This document shows positions 7,530 through 13,849 of a stretch of 13,895 bases of DNA, one piece after another; position 1 is the first letter of the stretch, and each line of letters opens with the position of its first letter. Both the position numbers and the translations under genes were made by a program. Source of the DNA: Stenotrophomonas maltophilia (GTDB taxonomy: Bacteria > Pseudomonadota > Gammaproteobacteria > Xanthomonadales > Xanthomonadaceae); NCBI GenBank assembly GCA_002387845.1, contig DGLB01000025.1, positions 46,268 to 60,162 on the forward strand. The letters run 5' to 3'. The notes beneath the pieces were generated by a model. It was not told the origin of the DNA, made no database searches, and saw only the letters and a list, made by a program, of their open reading frames with translations.

Positions 7530-7535
7530 TATGAT
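7530..7535 (+). promoter_or_regulatory. Candidate -10 of the phosphodiesterase gene (leaderless arrangement)
   Basis: TATGAT matches the -10 consensus at 5 of 6 positions and ends 6 nt before the ATG at 7542, so the first transcribed base would be the A of the start codon. No ribosome binding site is visible. The nearest TTG-type hexamer (TTGTCT, 7502-7507) is 22 bp upstream, too far for a standard -35. Confidence 0.45.
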
Positions 7536-7541
7536 GGCCGG

Positions 7542-8792
7542 ATGAATTCTGTCCGCCTGACTCTGGCGATTGCCGCCACCCTCGCGCTGACCAGCTGTGC
7601 CAGCACCCCGTCCACCGCGCCGGCCACGGCCGCCTCCGCAAGCGTCGCGCCACAGACGCCGAAGCTGCTGCTGGTCTCCATCGATGGCCTGCGTGCGGAC
7701 ATGCTCGACAAGGGCATCACCCCGAATCTGTCGCGTATCGTGCGTGAAGGTGTGCGCGCGCAGTACATGCGACCCTCGTATCCGTCGCTGACTTTCCCGA
7801 ACCACTACACCATCGTGACCGGGCTGCGCCCGGATCACCACGGCATCGTGCACAACAGCATGCACGAGGACGAACTGGGCAGCTTCAAGCTGAGCATGCG
7901 CGAGGCGGTGACCGATTCGCGCTGGTGGGGGGGCGAACCGATCTGGGTAGGCGCGGAGAAGGCGGGCCTGCGCACGGCCATCTGGTCGTGGCCGGGCAGC
8001 GAGGCGGCCATCCAGGGCGTGCGCCCGACCCAGTGGCGGATCTACGACGGCAGCGTGCCGTTGCCGGACCGGGTGGACGAAGTGCTGGGCTGGGTGGCGC
8101 GCGATGATGCGCAGGCACCGCAACTGGTGACGCTGTACATGGAGAACGTGGACCATGACGGCCACCAGCATGGTCCCAACTCATCCGAATACGCGGCGGC
8201 GGTAAAGGCTGCCGACGCAGCGGTAGGCCGGTTGCTGGACGGCCTGCAGGCACGCGGTATTGCCGAGAGCACCAACGTGATCGTGGTCTCCGACCATGGC
8301 ATGGCGCTGGTGCCGGAAGGGCAGACGATCGCGGTCGAAGACATGGTCAACCCGGCCCTTGCCACGGATGTGTCTGTGGGACAGTCGGTAGGTTTCGCGC
8401 CGCTGCCGGGCAAGGAGGCGCAGGCCAGGAAGGCGTTGCTGGGGGCACACGCGCAGTACGACTGCTGGACCCGCGAAACGCTGCCGGCACGTTGGGAGTA
8501 CGGCTCGAACCCGCGCATTCCGCCGATCATCTGCCAGATGCACGAAGGCTGGAACGCGATGCGCCGCGACCGCATCCAGGAAAAGTCCGGCGAACGCGGC
8601 TCGCACGGCTACGACAACGCCCTGCCCTCGATGCGCGCGGTGTTCATCGCCCGTGGTCCGTCGTTCAAGCAGGGCGAAACCCTGCCCGGCTTCGACAACG
8701 TCGACGTGTATCCGCTGCTGACGCGCCTGCTGGGCATTCCGGCTGCGGCCAACGACGGCAATCCGCAGACGCTGCTGCCTGCGTTGAAGTAA
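7542..8792 (+). CDS. Nucleotide pyrophosphatase/phosphodiesterase (NPP) lipoprotein, alkaline phosphatase superfamily
   Basis: A two-zinc phosphodiesterase of 416 residues that would cleave nucleotide phosphodiester or pyrophosphate bonds outside the cytoplasm. Residues 1-19 are a lipoprotein signal (LALTSC, lipid Cys19), followed by an Ala/Ser/Thr/Pro linker to about 38. The NPP zinc-site residues are all present: Asp48 (VSIDGLR), nucleophile Thr84 (SYPSLTFPNHYTIVTG), Asp204 and His208 (ENVDHDGHQHG), Asp251-His252 (VSDHGM) and His355 (GSHGYDN). The spacing closely follows the structurally studied Xanthomonas NPP as I recall it. The insert between 260 and 350 carries two Cys (308, 331) that could pair. 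The gene begins 51 bp after ogt but has its own -10-like site, so it is probably a separate unit. It ends at a strong terminator. Confidence 0.9.
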   Translation: MNSVRLTLAIAATLALTSCASTPSTAPATAASASVAPQTPKLLLVSIDGLRADMLDKGITPNLSRIVREGVRAQYMRPSYPSLTFPNHYTIVTGLRPDHHGIVHNSMHEDELGSFKLSMREAVTDSRWWGGEPIWVGAEKAGLRTAIWSWPGSEAAIQGVRPTQWRIYDGSVPLPDRVDEVLGWVARDDAQAPQLVTLYMENVDHDGHQHGPNSSEYAAAVKAADAAVGRLLDGLQARGIAESTNVIVVSDHGMALVPEGQTIAVEDMVNPALATDVSVGQSVGFAPLPGKEAQARKALLGAHAQYDCWTRETLPARWEYGSNPRIPPIICQMHEGWNAMRRDRIQEKSGERGSHGYDNALPSMRAVFIARGPSFKQGETLPGFDNVDVYPLLTRLLGIPAAANDGNPQTLLPALK

Positions 8793-8821
8793 CGGCGCCC
8801 TGCGCTGGCACGCCGCAACCC

Positions 8822-8852
8822 AAAAAAAACGCGGCGCAAGCGCCGCGTTTTT
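8822..8852. terminator. Bidirectional rho-independent terminator
   Basis: A GC-rich stem (CGCGGCG at 8830-8836 with CGCCGCG at 8841-8847, loop CAAG) is flanked by an eight-A run on the left (8822-8829) and a five-T run on the right (8848-8852). It therefore works as a stem plus U tract on both strands. It sits between the convergent NPP gene (plus) and the bTHX gene (minus). Confidence 0.93.
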
Positions 8853-8874
8853 CTCGACCAATCCCGATGAAGGA

Positions 8875-9057
8875 TCAGCTGGCCTTGGCCACAGCCTTCT
8901 TGGCAACGGCCTTCTTTGCCGGGGCCTTGGCCACGGTCTTCTTGGCGACCGGCGCAGCTGCGCCCACGGCCACCTTGCTCACGCTGTGCGAGCGCGAATT
9001 GCCATAGCTGGCGTTGTAGCGCTTGCCCTTGGCGGTCTTGCGGTCACCCTTACCCAT
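8875..9057 (-). CDS. 30S ribosomal protein bTHX (Thx) with Lys/Ala-rich tail
   Basis: A 60-residue, very basic protein. The first half, MGKGDRKTAKGKRYNASYGNSR, matches the small-subunit protein Thx, a short peptide that lies in a pocket of the 30S head in Thermus. The second half (about 28-60) is a low-complexity tail of VAKK, PAKK and AVAKKA units, like bacterial histone-H1-like tails, and is longer than the roughly 26-residue Thermus protein. AAGGAG at 9066-9071 (minus strand) lies 8 nt before the ATG. It ends at the bidirectional terminator. It follows the MerC-domain gene on the same strand but 110 bp away, so cotranscription is uncertain. Confidence 0.85.
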   Translation of the reverse strand: MGKGDRKTAKGKRYNASYGNSRSHSVSKVAVGAAAPVAKKTVAKAPAKKAVAKKAVAKAS

Positions 9058-9167
9058 GTCGTCAACTCCTTAAAGTCTGAATACTGATTACCCCGTACGG
9101 ACACGGGTTCGGCAGGCCGGTCTGTTTCGACCGCCCTGCGCACGATCAGGAAGCCTATCACACGGCC

Positions 9168-9581
9168 TCAATGCGCACAGCTGGCGTCGTGGACGTGGCC
9201 GTGATTGAGACGCAGATTCACCAGGTGCGCCACCCCCACCAGCACCCCGCCCAGCGTCATCACGATCGCGTGCGGTACCGCCGAATGGTGCAGCGGGTCG
9301 TAGAGCAACCCTGCCCAGAGGGCGACCAGGCCCGGCACCAGGAACCCCAGCGCACGCAGCGCGCCGTGCCGGCGGTAACCCCAGACCAGGCTGAACAGCC
9401 CCAGCAGGGTCACAAAGCACACCAGCGCCAGCTCGACCCCGTCGCTCATCCACACCGACAAGCCCAGCGACGGGGCCGCAGCCAGCAACACCGGCAGCAC
9501 CGCGCAGTGCACCGCACACAGCAGCGAACCGGTGGCACCGAAACGATCAAGCAGATGGCGAACGCGGGCAAACAGGGGCAT
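9168..9581 (-). CDS. MerC-domain inner-membrane protein, putative zinc transporter
   Basis: A 137-residue membrane protein of the MerC family. The N-terminal signature DRFGATGSLLCAVHCAVLP (12-30) carries Cys22, His25 and Cys26 at the start of the first membrane helix, where MerC uses a Cys pair to bind metal. Four membrane segments are likely: about 18-38, 46-66, 76-93 and 103-122. The tail after residue 122 contains HGHVHDASCAH, a His/Cys cluster suited to metal binding. There is no merR/merT/merP/merA nearby, so mercury resistance is unlikely. The divergent partner is a TonB receptor with His-rich loops, and a Zur-like operator overlaps the promoter region, which favours zinc uptake. The start at 9581 has GGAAG close upstream; a longer frame back to 9734 would run through both operators and is rejected. 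The family is clear; the metal is inferred. Confidence 0.85.
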   Translation of the reverse strand: MPLFARVRHLLDRFGATGSLLCAVHCAVLPVLLAAAPSLGLSVWMSDGVELALVCFVTLLGLFSLVWGYRRHGALRALGFLVPGLVALWAGLLYDPLHHSAVPHAIVMTLGGVLVGVAHLVNLRLNHGHVHDASCAH

Positions 9582-9605
9582 GACTTCCAGCAGGGTCGGC
9601 GAGGC

Positions 9606-9628
9606 GATATGGAATAATATAACATCAA
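9606..9628. promoter_or_regulatory. Putative Zur operator (proximal to the MerC-domain gene)
   Basis: This 23-bp site matches the gammaproteobacterial Zur consensus as I remember it at 16 of 22 fixed positions. The right half begins with a perfect TATAACAT and the left half is GATATGGAATA. It is a clear AT-rich island in very GC-rich DNA. It lies 25 nt upstream of the merC-like start and overlaps the -10-like TATATT/TATTAT on the minus strand, so a bound repressor would block that promoter. It lies about 130 nt upstream of the receptor start. Confidence 0.65.
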
Positions 9629-9717
9629 TCCCGACGCACACCTCTTCCCGGTGTTCCACCCTTGTCACCCACCGTCCCAGACTGGGCCGGAAACGACTGG
9701 AAAGCTGCGCCAACTCA

Positions 9718-9734
9718 TTGATACATTGTAACAA
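9718..9734. promoter_or_regulatory. Second palindromic operator (proximal to the TonB receptor)
   Basis: A 17-bp imperfect palindrome, TTGATACATTGTAACAA, with 14 of 16 symmetric positions. It shares the GnTA...TAAC core of Zur sites and matches the remembered consensus at 11 of 14 positions in its 15-bp centre. It includes TGATACATT, which reads as an extended -10 for the receptor gene. The ATG at 9757 follows 22 nt after the site. It is a weaker Zur match than the other site and could bind a related regulator. Confidence 0.5.
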
Positions 9735-9756
9735 TTTGACCGACGGACCCTATTCC

Positions 9757-11949
9757 ATGCGCTCTCCCCGCCCCCTGCTGACCCCGCACGCGCTGTCCCT
9801 CGCGCTGGCCGTTGCCCTGGTACCCGCCCTCGCCAGCGCTGCGGAAGACAACGGTCATCCCGACCGCCACCTGACTGAATTGACCACTGTGAAGGTCACC
9901 GCCTCGCCCCTCCAGGGCGACGCCGAATCGCTCGCCCGCCCGGTCGATGTGCTCGCCGGTGAACGCCTGGATGAACAGAAGGCCGGCACCCTCGGCGATA
10001 CCGTCGCCAAGCTGCCCGGCGTGCAGAGCACCTACTTCGGTCCCGGCGTGGGCCGTCCCATCATCCGGGGCCAGGAGGGCCCGCGTGTGCAGGTGCTGTC
10101 CAACGGCGTCGGCAACATGGATGCCTCCACCGTCAGCGCTGACCACGCCACCAGCATCGAGCCGTTCCTGGCCGACCAGATCGAAGTGCTGAAGGGCCCG
10201 GCCACCCTGCTGTTCGGCAGCGGAGCCATCGGCGGCGCGGTGAATGTCGTGGACGGCCGCATCGCCAGCGAACTGCCGGACCGTCCGCTGAGCGGCCGCG
10301 CCGAACTGCGCGGCAACTCGGTCAACGATGAACGCAGCGGAATGTTCCGCCTCGACGGCGTCAGCGGCAACGTGGTCCTGCATGTTGACGGCCTGGTTCG
10401 CAACGGCGACGACTACCGCATTCCCGGCTACGCCGTGGTCGACAGCCTGGAGGACCACAGCGGCCACGACCACGACGAGGGCGACGCCGACGAACCGCGT
10501 CGTGGCCGTCTCGACAACAGTTCCATCCGCACCCGCGCTGGCGGCGTCGGTGCCACCTGGCTAGGCGAAGGCGGCTACTTCGGTGCCTCGGCCAGCACCT
10601 ACCGCACCAACTACGGCATTCCCAACGGCGCGCACGTGCATGCCGAAGGTGACGACCATGATCACGACCATGACCATGGTGATGAAGAGGAAGAAGGCGA
10701 CGAGCACGATGTCCGCATCGACATGGTGCAGAACCGCTTCGACATGAAGGCGGGCATCTACAACCCGGTGTCGTTCCTGAAGAACATCAACCTGCGCGCC
10801 GGCTACACCGACTACGAGCACACCGAACTGGAAGCCGGCACGCCATCGACCCGCTTCACCAACCGCGGCATCGAAGGTCGCCTGGAAGCCACCCAGCAGC
10901 AGATCGGCGGCTGGGACGGCGCATTCGGCCTGCAGTTCGGCAACAGTGACTTCGGTGCGATTGGCGAGGAAGCCTTCGTGCCCAATACCGGTACCGAGAG
11001 CCTGGGCGTGTTCGTGCTGCAGGAAAAGCAGTTCGGCCCGCTCAAGGTCGAACTGGGCGCGCGCCAGGACAAGGTCAAGCTCGACCCCACCGGCGACTAC
11101 CGCAAGCGTGATTTCGACGCCACCAACCTGTCCGCCGCCGGCATCTGGAAGCTCAGTGACGGCGTTGACCTGCGCTTCGGCATCGACAGTTCCGAGCGTG
11201 CGCCGACCACGGAAGAGCTGTACGCCGCCGGTGCGCATATCGCCACCCGTTCGCTGGAGATCGGCGACGCCGACCTGAAGACCGAACGTGGCCAGCGTGT
11301 CGAACTGGGCATCCATACCCACAGCGACCTGGTCGACTTCTCCGCATCGATCTACCAGACCAAGTTCAAGGATTTCATCTACCTGGCTGATACCGGCGTG
11401 GTGGAAGACCTCCCGGTGCGCCTGTGGACCCAGCAGGACGCCACCTTCAAGGGCGCGGAAGCCGAGGCGCTGTTCCACCTGTTCGAGGGTGGCGCAGGTG
11501 ACTGGGACCTGCGCGTGTTCGGCGACTACGTGAAGGCCGAGCTGGATGGCAGCGGTAGCCGCAGCGTCGACATCGCCGTGCCGCACGGCGACCACAATCA
11601 CAACTACACGGTCGACATCGCCAACAGCGGTTACCTGCCGCGCATCTCGCCCGCGCGTGTGGGCGCGGACCTGCGCTGGTCGAAGGATGGCTGGCGCGCC
11701 TCGGTCGGCGCTGTCCGTTACAGCAGCCAGAAGGATGTGGCGCAGAACGAAGAGCCCAGCGACGGCTATACCCTGGTCGACGCGCACCTGGCCTACCGTT
11801 GGGACCGCAACGACAGCAACAGCTATGAAGTGTTCCTGGACGGCAACAACCTGACCAACCGCGAAGTGCGTCCGCACACCTCGCTGCTGCGCGACTACTC
11901 GCCGCTGCCGGGCCGTGGCGTGGCGTTCGGCATCCGCGCGTATTTCTGA
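9757..11949 (+). CDS. TonB-dependent outer-membrane receptor, ZnuD-like (zinc uptake)
   Basis: A 730-residue outer-membrane receptor that would import a metal using TonB energy. The signal peptide ends near ALASA-AED (28/29). ELTTVKVTAS (41-50) is a TonB-box-like segment. The plug spans about 55-170 with LPGVQSTYFGPGVGRPIIRG and IEVLKGPATLLFGSGAIGGAVNVVDGRI split around it. The remaining 560 residues form the beta barrel, ending in GRGVAFGIRAYF with the usual terminal Phe. Predicted extracellular loops are rich in His and Asp: HSGHDHDEGD (234-243), a longer cluster at 293-318 with an HDHDHDHGD core followed by EEEEGDEHD, and HGDHNHN (610-616). Such loops are the hallmark of Zur-controlled zinc receptors like Neisseria ZnuD. 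The start at 9757 is preferred to an in-frame ATG at 9532, which would overlap the divergent gene and both operators. Confidence 0.9.
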   Translation: MRSPRPLLTPHALSLALAVALVPALASAAEDNGHPDRHLTELTTVKVTASPLQGDAESLARPVDVLAGERLDEQKAGTLGDTVAKLPGVQSTYFGPGVGRPIIRGQEGPRVQVLSNGVGNMDASTVSADHATSIEPFLADQIEVLKGPATLLFGSGAIGGAVNVVDGRIASELPDRPLSGRAELRGNSVNDERSGMFRLDGVSGNVVLHVDGLVRNGDDYRIPGYAVVDSLEDHSGHDHDEGDADEPRRGRLDNSSIRTRAGGVGATWLGEGGYFGASASTYRTNYGIPNGAHVHAEGDDHDHDHDHGDEEEEGDEHDVRIDMVQNRFDMKAGIYNPVSFLKNINLRAGYTDYEHTELEAGTPSTRFTNRGIEGRLEATQQQIGGWDGAFGLQFGNSDFGAIGEEAFVPNTGTESLGVFVLQEKQFGPLKVELGARQDKVKLDPTGDYRKRDFDATNLSAAGIWKLSDGVDLRFGIDSSERAPTTEELYAAGAHIATRSLEIGDADLKTERGQRVELGIHTHSDLVDFSASIYQTKFKDFIYLADTGVVEDLPVRLWTQQDATFKGAEAEALFHLFEGGAGDWDLRVFGDYVKAELDGSGSRSVDIAVPHGDHNHNYTVDIANSGYLPRISPARVGADLRWSKDGWRASVGAVRYSSQKDVAQNEEPSDGYTLVDAHLAYRWDRNDSNSYEVFLDGNNLTNREVRPHTSLLRDYSPLPGRGVAFGIRAYF

Positions 11950-11979
11950 TCCCTCCCTGGGTCTTTGGTTACACCTTTC

Positions 11980-12002
11980 GGGGGCCGCAAGGCCCCCTTT
12001 TT
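11980..12002 (+). terminator. Rho-independent terminator of the TonB receptor gene
   Basis: A 7-bp stem GGGGGCC/GGCCCCC is closed by a GCAA tetraloop and followed by five T, a C and two more T. It begins 30 nt after the receptor stop codon and fits a single-gene transcript. Confidence 0.93.
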
Positions 12003-12050
12003 CTTGCGGGGATTCGGGATTCGCGGCACGTGTCGGATGCAGGGGATGCG

Positions 12051-12072
12051 GTAGGGTCGGTCGACAGACGAC
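12051..12072 (+). repeat. GTAG-type REP (repetitive extragenic palindrome), copy 1
   Basis: Begins with GTAG followed by a 17-nt imperfect palindrome, GTCGGTCGACAGACGAC. This can fold as a 6-bp stem with one bulged G and a GACA loop. A tetranucleotide GTAG head plus a hairpin is the layout of Stenotrophomonas REPs mobilised by RAYT (REP-associated tyrosine) transposases. The same 22-nt unit, with one base changed, occurs inverted at 13749-13770. No transposase gene is in the window. Confidence 0.75.
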
Positions 12073-12202
12073 TGCCGTGAACCCATCAACGCCCGGTAAC
12101 GCATGATCCTTGAACGCAATGATGCATTTCTCCGGCGCAGCGTCCTGCGTCACCGTGCCGATCACCGCTATCGGCAGACGTCTTGCGACCGTCTCTACCC
12201 GT

Positions 12203-12338
12203 GCACGCATTGCGCGAGGTTCCAGTAGCCCGTATTGCACGCATTGCGCCAGGTTCCGGTCGCCCGTAGTGCACGCATTGCGCAAGGTTCCGGTCGCCCG
12301 TAGTGCAGGCATTGCGCCAGGTTCCGGTAGCCCGTAGT
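12203..12338. repeat. Four tandem copies of a 34-bp repeat
   Basis: Units start at 12203, 12237, 12271 and 12305, each exactly 34 bp. The shared core reads GCACGCATTGCGC, one variable base (G/C/A/C), AGGTTCCGGT, one variable base (A/C/C/A), GCCCGTAGT. Unit 1 has two further changes (CCA for CCG, TATT for TAGT) and unit 4 one (GCAG for GCAC). There are no spacers, so this is not a CRISPR array. Because 34 is not a multiple of 3, each copy shifts the frame, which argues against coding use. It lies 107 bp upstream of the MFS start. Confidence 0.9.
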
Positions 12339-12354
12339 GCCCACAGCGCATGCG

Positions 12355-12371
12355 CCCGTGGTTGCCACGGG
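12355..12371. other. Perfect short hairpin upstream of the MFS gene
   Basis: CCCGTGG and CCACGGG form a perfect 7-bp stem with a TTG loop. No T tract follows on the plus strand. It may be an operator half-site pair or a leftover of the repeat region; no function can be assigned. Confidence 0.4.
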
Positions 12372-12411
12372 TGACCGTCGCGCCGGGTGCGCCTGAGGTG
12401 TGACCTGGCCT

Positions 12412-12417
12412 TACAAT
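12412..12417 (+). promoter_or_regulatory. Candidate -10 of the MFS transporter gene
   Basis: TACAAT matches the -10 consensus at 5 of 6 positions and lies 28 nt upstream of the ATG at 12446. No good -35 hexamer is found at 16-18 bp, so an activator or a different sigma factor may be needed. Confidence 0.4.
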
Positions 12418-12445
12418 CGGGAGGCCTCTCTGCCGGAGCACACGC

Positions 12446-13669
12446 ATGGCCCCTGCTTCCCCTGCCCCACGCATGCACTGGGGACTGCTGGTCGCCGCAT
12501 CTGCGATCCTGATGGTGACCATGGGCGTGCGTCAGACCTCCGGTCTGTACGTGGACCCGATCCATCGCAGCACCGGGGTCAGCATTGTCGAAATCAGCTT
12601 CGCACTGGCCATCGGCCAGTTCGTGTGGGGGGCTGTGCAACCCGTGTTCGGTGCCGTCGCCGACCAGCGCGGCGCGTGGCCGGTACTGCTGGCCGGCACG
12701 GTGCTGCTGGTGACCGGCCTGCTGCTGGCTCCCCTGCTGACCAGCCCATTGGGGCTCAGCTTCACCCTCGGCCTGCTGATGGCGGCGGGTGCCGGGGCCG
12801 GCAGTTTCTCCGTGTTGATCGGGGCCACCGCGCACCGCCTGCCTGCGCAGAAGCGCTCGTTCGCCGCCGGTTTGATCAACGCCGGTGGCTCGCTTGGCCA
12901 GTTCGTGTTCGCCCCGCTGGTGCAGTGGGTGATCAGCAGTGCCGGCTGGGCACGGGCGATGTGGGTGATGGCGGCCGCGGCCTTGCTTTCATTGCCGATG
13001 GTCTGGCCGCTGCGGCGCCGGCCCGGCGACCATGCCATCAGCGCCGCCGAGGAAGATGGCGGGCTGCGCGCGCAGCTGCAGCTGGCCGCGCGCAACCGCA
13101 GCTACTGGTACCTGCACATCGGGTTTTTCACCTGTGGGCTGCATATCGCCTTCCTGGTCACGCACCTGCCCGGCGAGATCGCGCTGTGTGGGTTGTCACC
13201 GACGGTGGCGTCCACGTCGATTGCGCTGATCGGGCTGTTCAACATCGCCGGCAGCCTGCTGGTCGGGGCGCTCGGCCAGCGCTATCGCATGAAGTACCTG
13301 CTGTTCTGGATGTACGCCAGCCGTGCGGTGATGATCGGGCTGTATCTGCTGGCTCCGCCCACTCCGCTCACGTTCTATCTGTTCGCGGCGGCGCTCGGGT
13401 TCACCTGGCTGGCGACCGTACCGCCGACCGCAGGGCTGGTAGGCAAGCTGTTCGGGCCACGCTATCTGGGTACGTTGTTCGGTCTGACGCTGTTGTCGCA
13501 CCAGCTGGGCGGATTCTTTGGCGCATGGTTGGGAGGATTGGCGCTGGCGCATTCGGGCAGCTATGTGTGGATGTGGTACGCCGATATGGCATTGGCCGCG
13601 GTGGCGGCGGTGGTGAATCTGCCGATCCGGGAAGCGCCTTATGGGTGTCATGCGGTGACGGCCCGCTGA
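12446..13669 (+). CDS. MFS transporter (oxalate/formate-antiporter or monocarboxylate-like group)
   Basis: A 407-residue polytopic protein with about 12 hydrophobic segments in two halves joined by a charged cytoplasmic loop near residues 186-212 (LRRRPGDHAISAAEEDGG). FGAVADQRGAWPVLLAG (about 68-84) matches the MFS loop 2-3 signature, and YLGTLFGLTLLSHQLGGFFGAWLGG in the second half is typical of the oxalate/formate antiporter-monocarboxylate group. The substrate is unknown; small organic acids are the usual guess. GGAG at 12435-12438 is 7 nt before the ATG. An alternative in-frame ATG nine codons later (MHWGLL) would also leave the first helix intact. It is a single gene flanked by two inverted REP copies, with a 34-bp repeat array upstream. 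Confidence 0.85.
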   Translation: MAPASPAPRMHWGLLVAASAILMVTMGVRQTSGLYVDPIHRSTGVSIVEISFALAIGQFVWGAVQPVFGAVADQRGAWPVLLAGTVLLVTGLLLAPLLTSPLGLSFTLGLLMAAGAGAGSFSVLIGATAHRLPAQKRSFAAGLINAGGSLGQFVFAPLVQWVISSAGWARAMWVMAAAALLSLPMVWPLRRRPGDHAISAAEEDGGLRAQLQLAARNRSYWYLHIGFFTCGLHIAFLVTHLPGEIALCGLSPTVASTSIALIGLFNIAGSLLVGALGQRYRMKYLLFWMYASRAVMIGLYLLAPPTPLTFYLFAAALGFTWLATVPPTAGLVGKLFGPRYLGTLFGLTLLSHQLGGFFGAWLGGLALAHSGSYVWMWYADMALAAVAAVVNLPIREAPYGCHAVTAR

Positions 13670-13748
13670 TGTGGGGTGAGCCATCGCGGAAGACGAGAGC
13701 ATTCGATTTGAGGTTCATGCGTTAAAGAACGTGGGGGATTTCACGGCC

Positions 13749-13770
13749 GTCGTCTGTCGACCGACGCTAC
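13749..13770 (-). repeat. GTAG-type REP, copy 2 (inverted)
   Basis: Read on the minus strand this is the same 22-nt unit as 12051-12072 with a single base change directly after the GTAG head (GTAGC for GTAGG). It begins 80 bp after the MFS stop codon in the opposite orientation to copy 1, so its hairpin may also act as a transcript end for the MFS gene. No classic terminator is visible between 13670 and 13748. Confidence 0.75.
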
Positions 13771-13825
13771 CAGGCTACGTGCTTTTGATCTTCCGTGGCC
13801 ACCAATGCCGTGTCATGGCGGGGTC

Positions 13826-13849
13826 GGGGGGGGGGGGGGGGGGGGGGGG
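13826..13849. other. 24-base G homopolymer, probable sequencing or assembly artefact
   Basis: An uninterrupted run of 24 G followed by low-complexity GC sequence to the end of the window. Nothing in 13771-13895 resembles a gene. Long G runs at contig ends are typical of two-colour sequencing chemistry, where no signal is called as G. Bases after about 13820 should be treated as unreliable. Confidence 0.7.

Larger units (their letters stand above)
12003..12445. other. Gene-poor region with repeats upstream of the MFS gene
   Basis: No convincing gene is seen in these 443 bases. The stretch holds one GTAG-type REP (12051-12072), an unassigned segment (12073-12202), four 34-bp tandem repeats (12203-12338), a perfect hairpin (12355-12371) and the MFS promoter region. 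Open frames across it on both strands lack ribosome binding sites and known domains. Confidence 0.7.

Noticed and set aside
9118..9133. Short hairpin (CGGTC/GACCG) between the MerC-domain gene and the bTHX gene
   Set aside because: Only a 5-bp stem with no T tract, so it was not called a terminator.
9168..9581. Mercury-resistance determinant
   Set aside because: The MerC family match alone is not enough: there is no merR, merT, merP or merA, and the regulatory and partner context points to zinc.
9532..9756. An N-terminal extension of the TonB receptor from an ATG at 9532
   Set aside because: It would overlap the divergent merC-like gene and both operators, and it would bury the signal peptide that begins at 9757.
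12098..12195. Minus-strand peptide containing PIAVIGTVTQD, possibly a gene remnant
   Set aside because: Too short and no family could be recognised; there is no sign of a start or of flanking conserved sequence.
12203..12338. Possible CRISPR array
   Set aside because: The 34-bp units are directly contiguous with no spacers, and no cas genes are nearby.
10561..12522. A 653-residue open frame antisense to the TonB receptor and running through the repeat region
   Set aside because: High-GC shadow frame of the receptor. It has no domain or ribosome binding site, and it would read through the terminator and the tandem repeats.
12086..12835. Minus-strand frame with repeated CTTGDRNLAQCV-like peptide segments
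   Set aside because: The peptide repetition comes from the 34-bp DNA repeats, which shift frame at each copy. The rest of the frame is antisense to the MFS gene.
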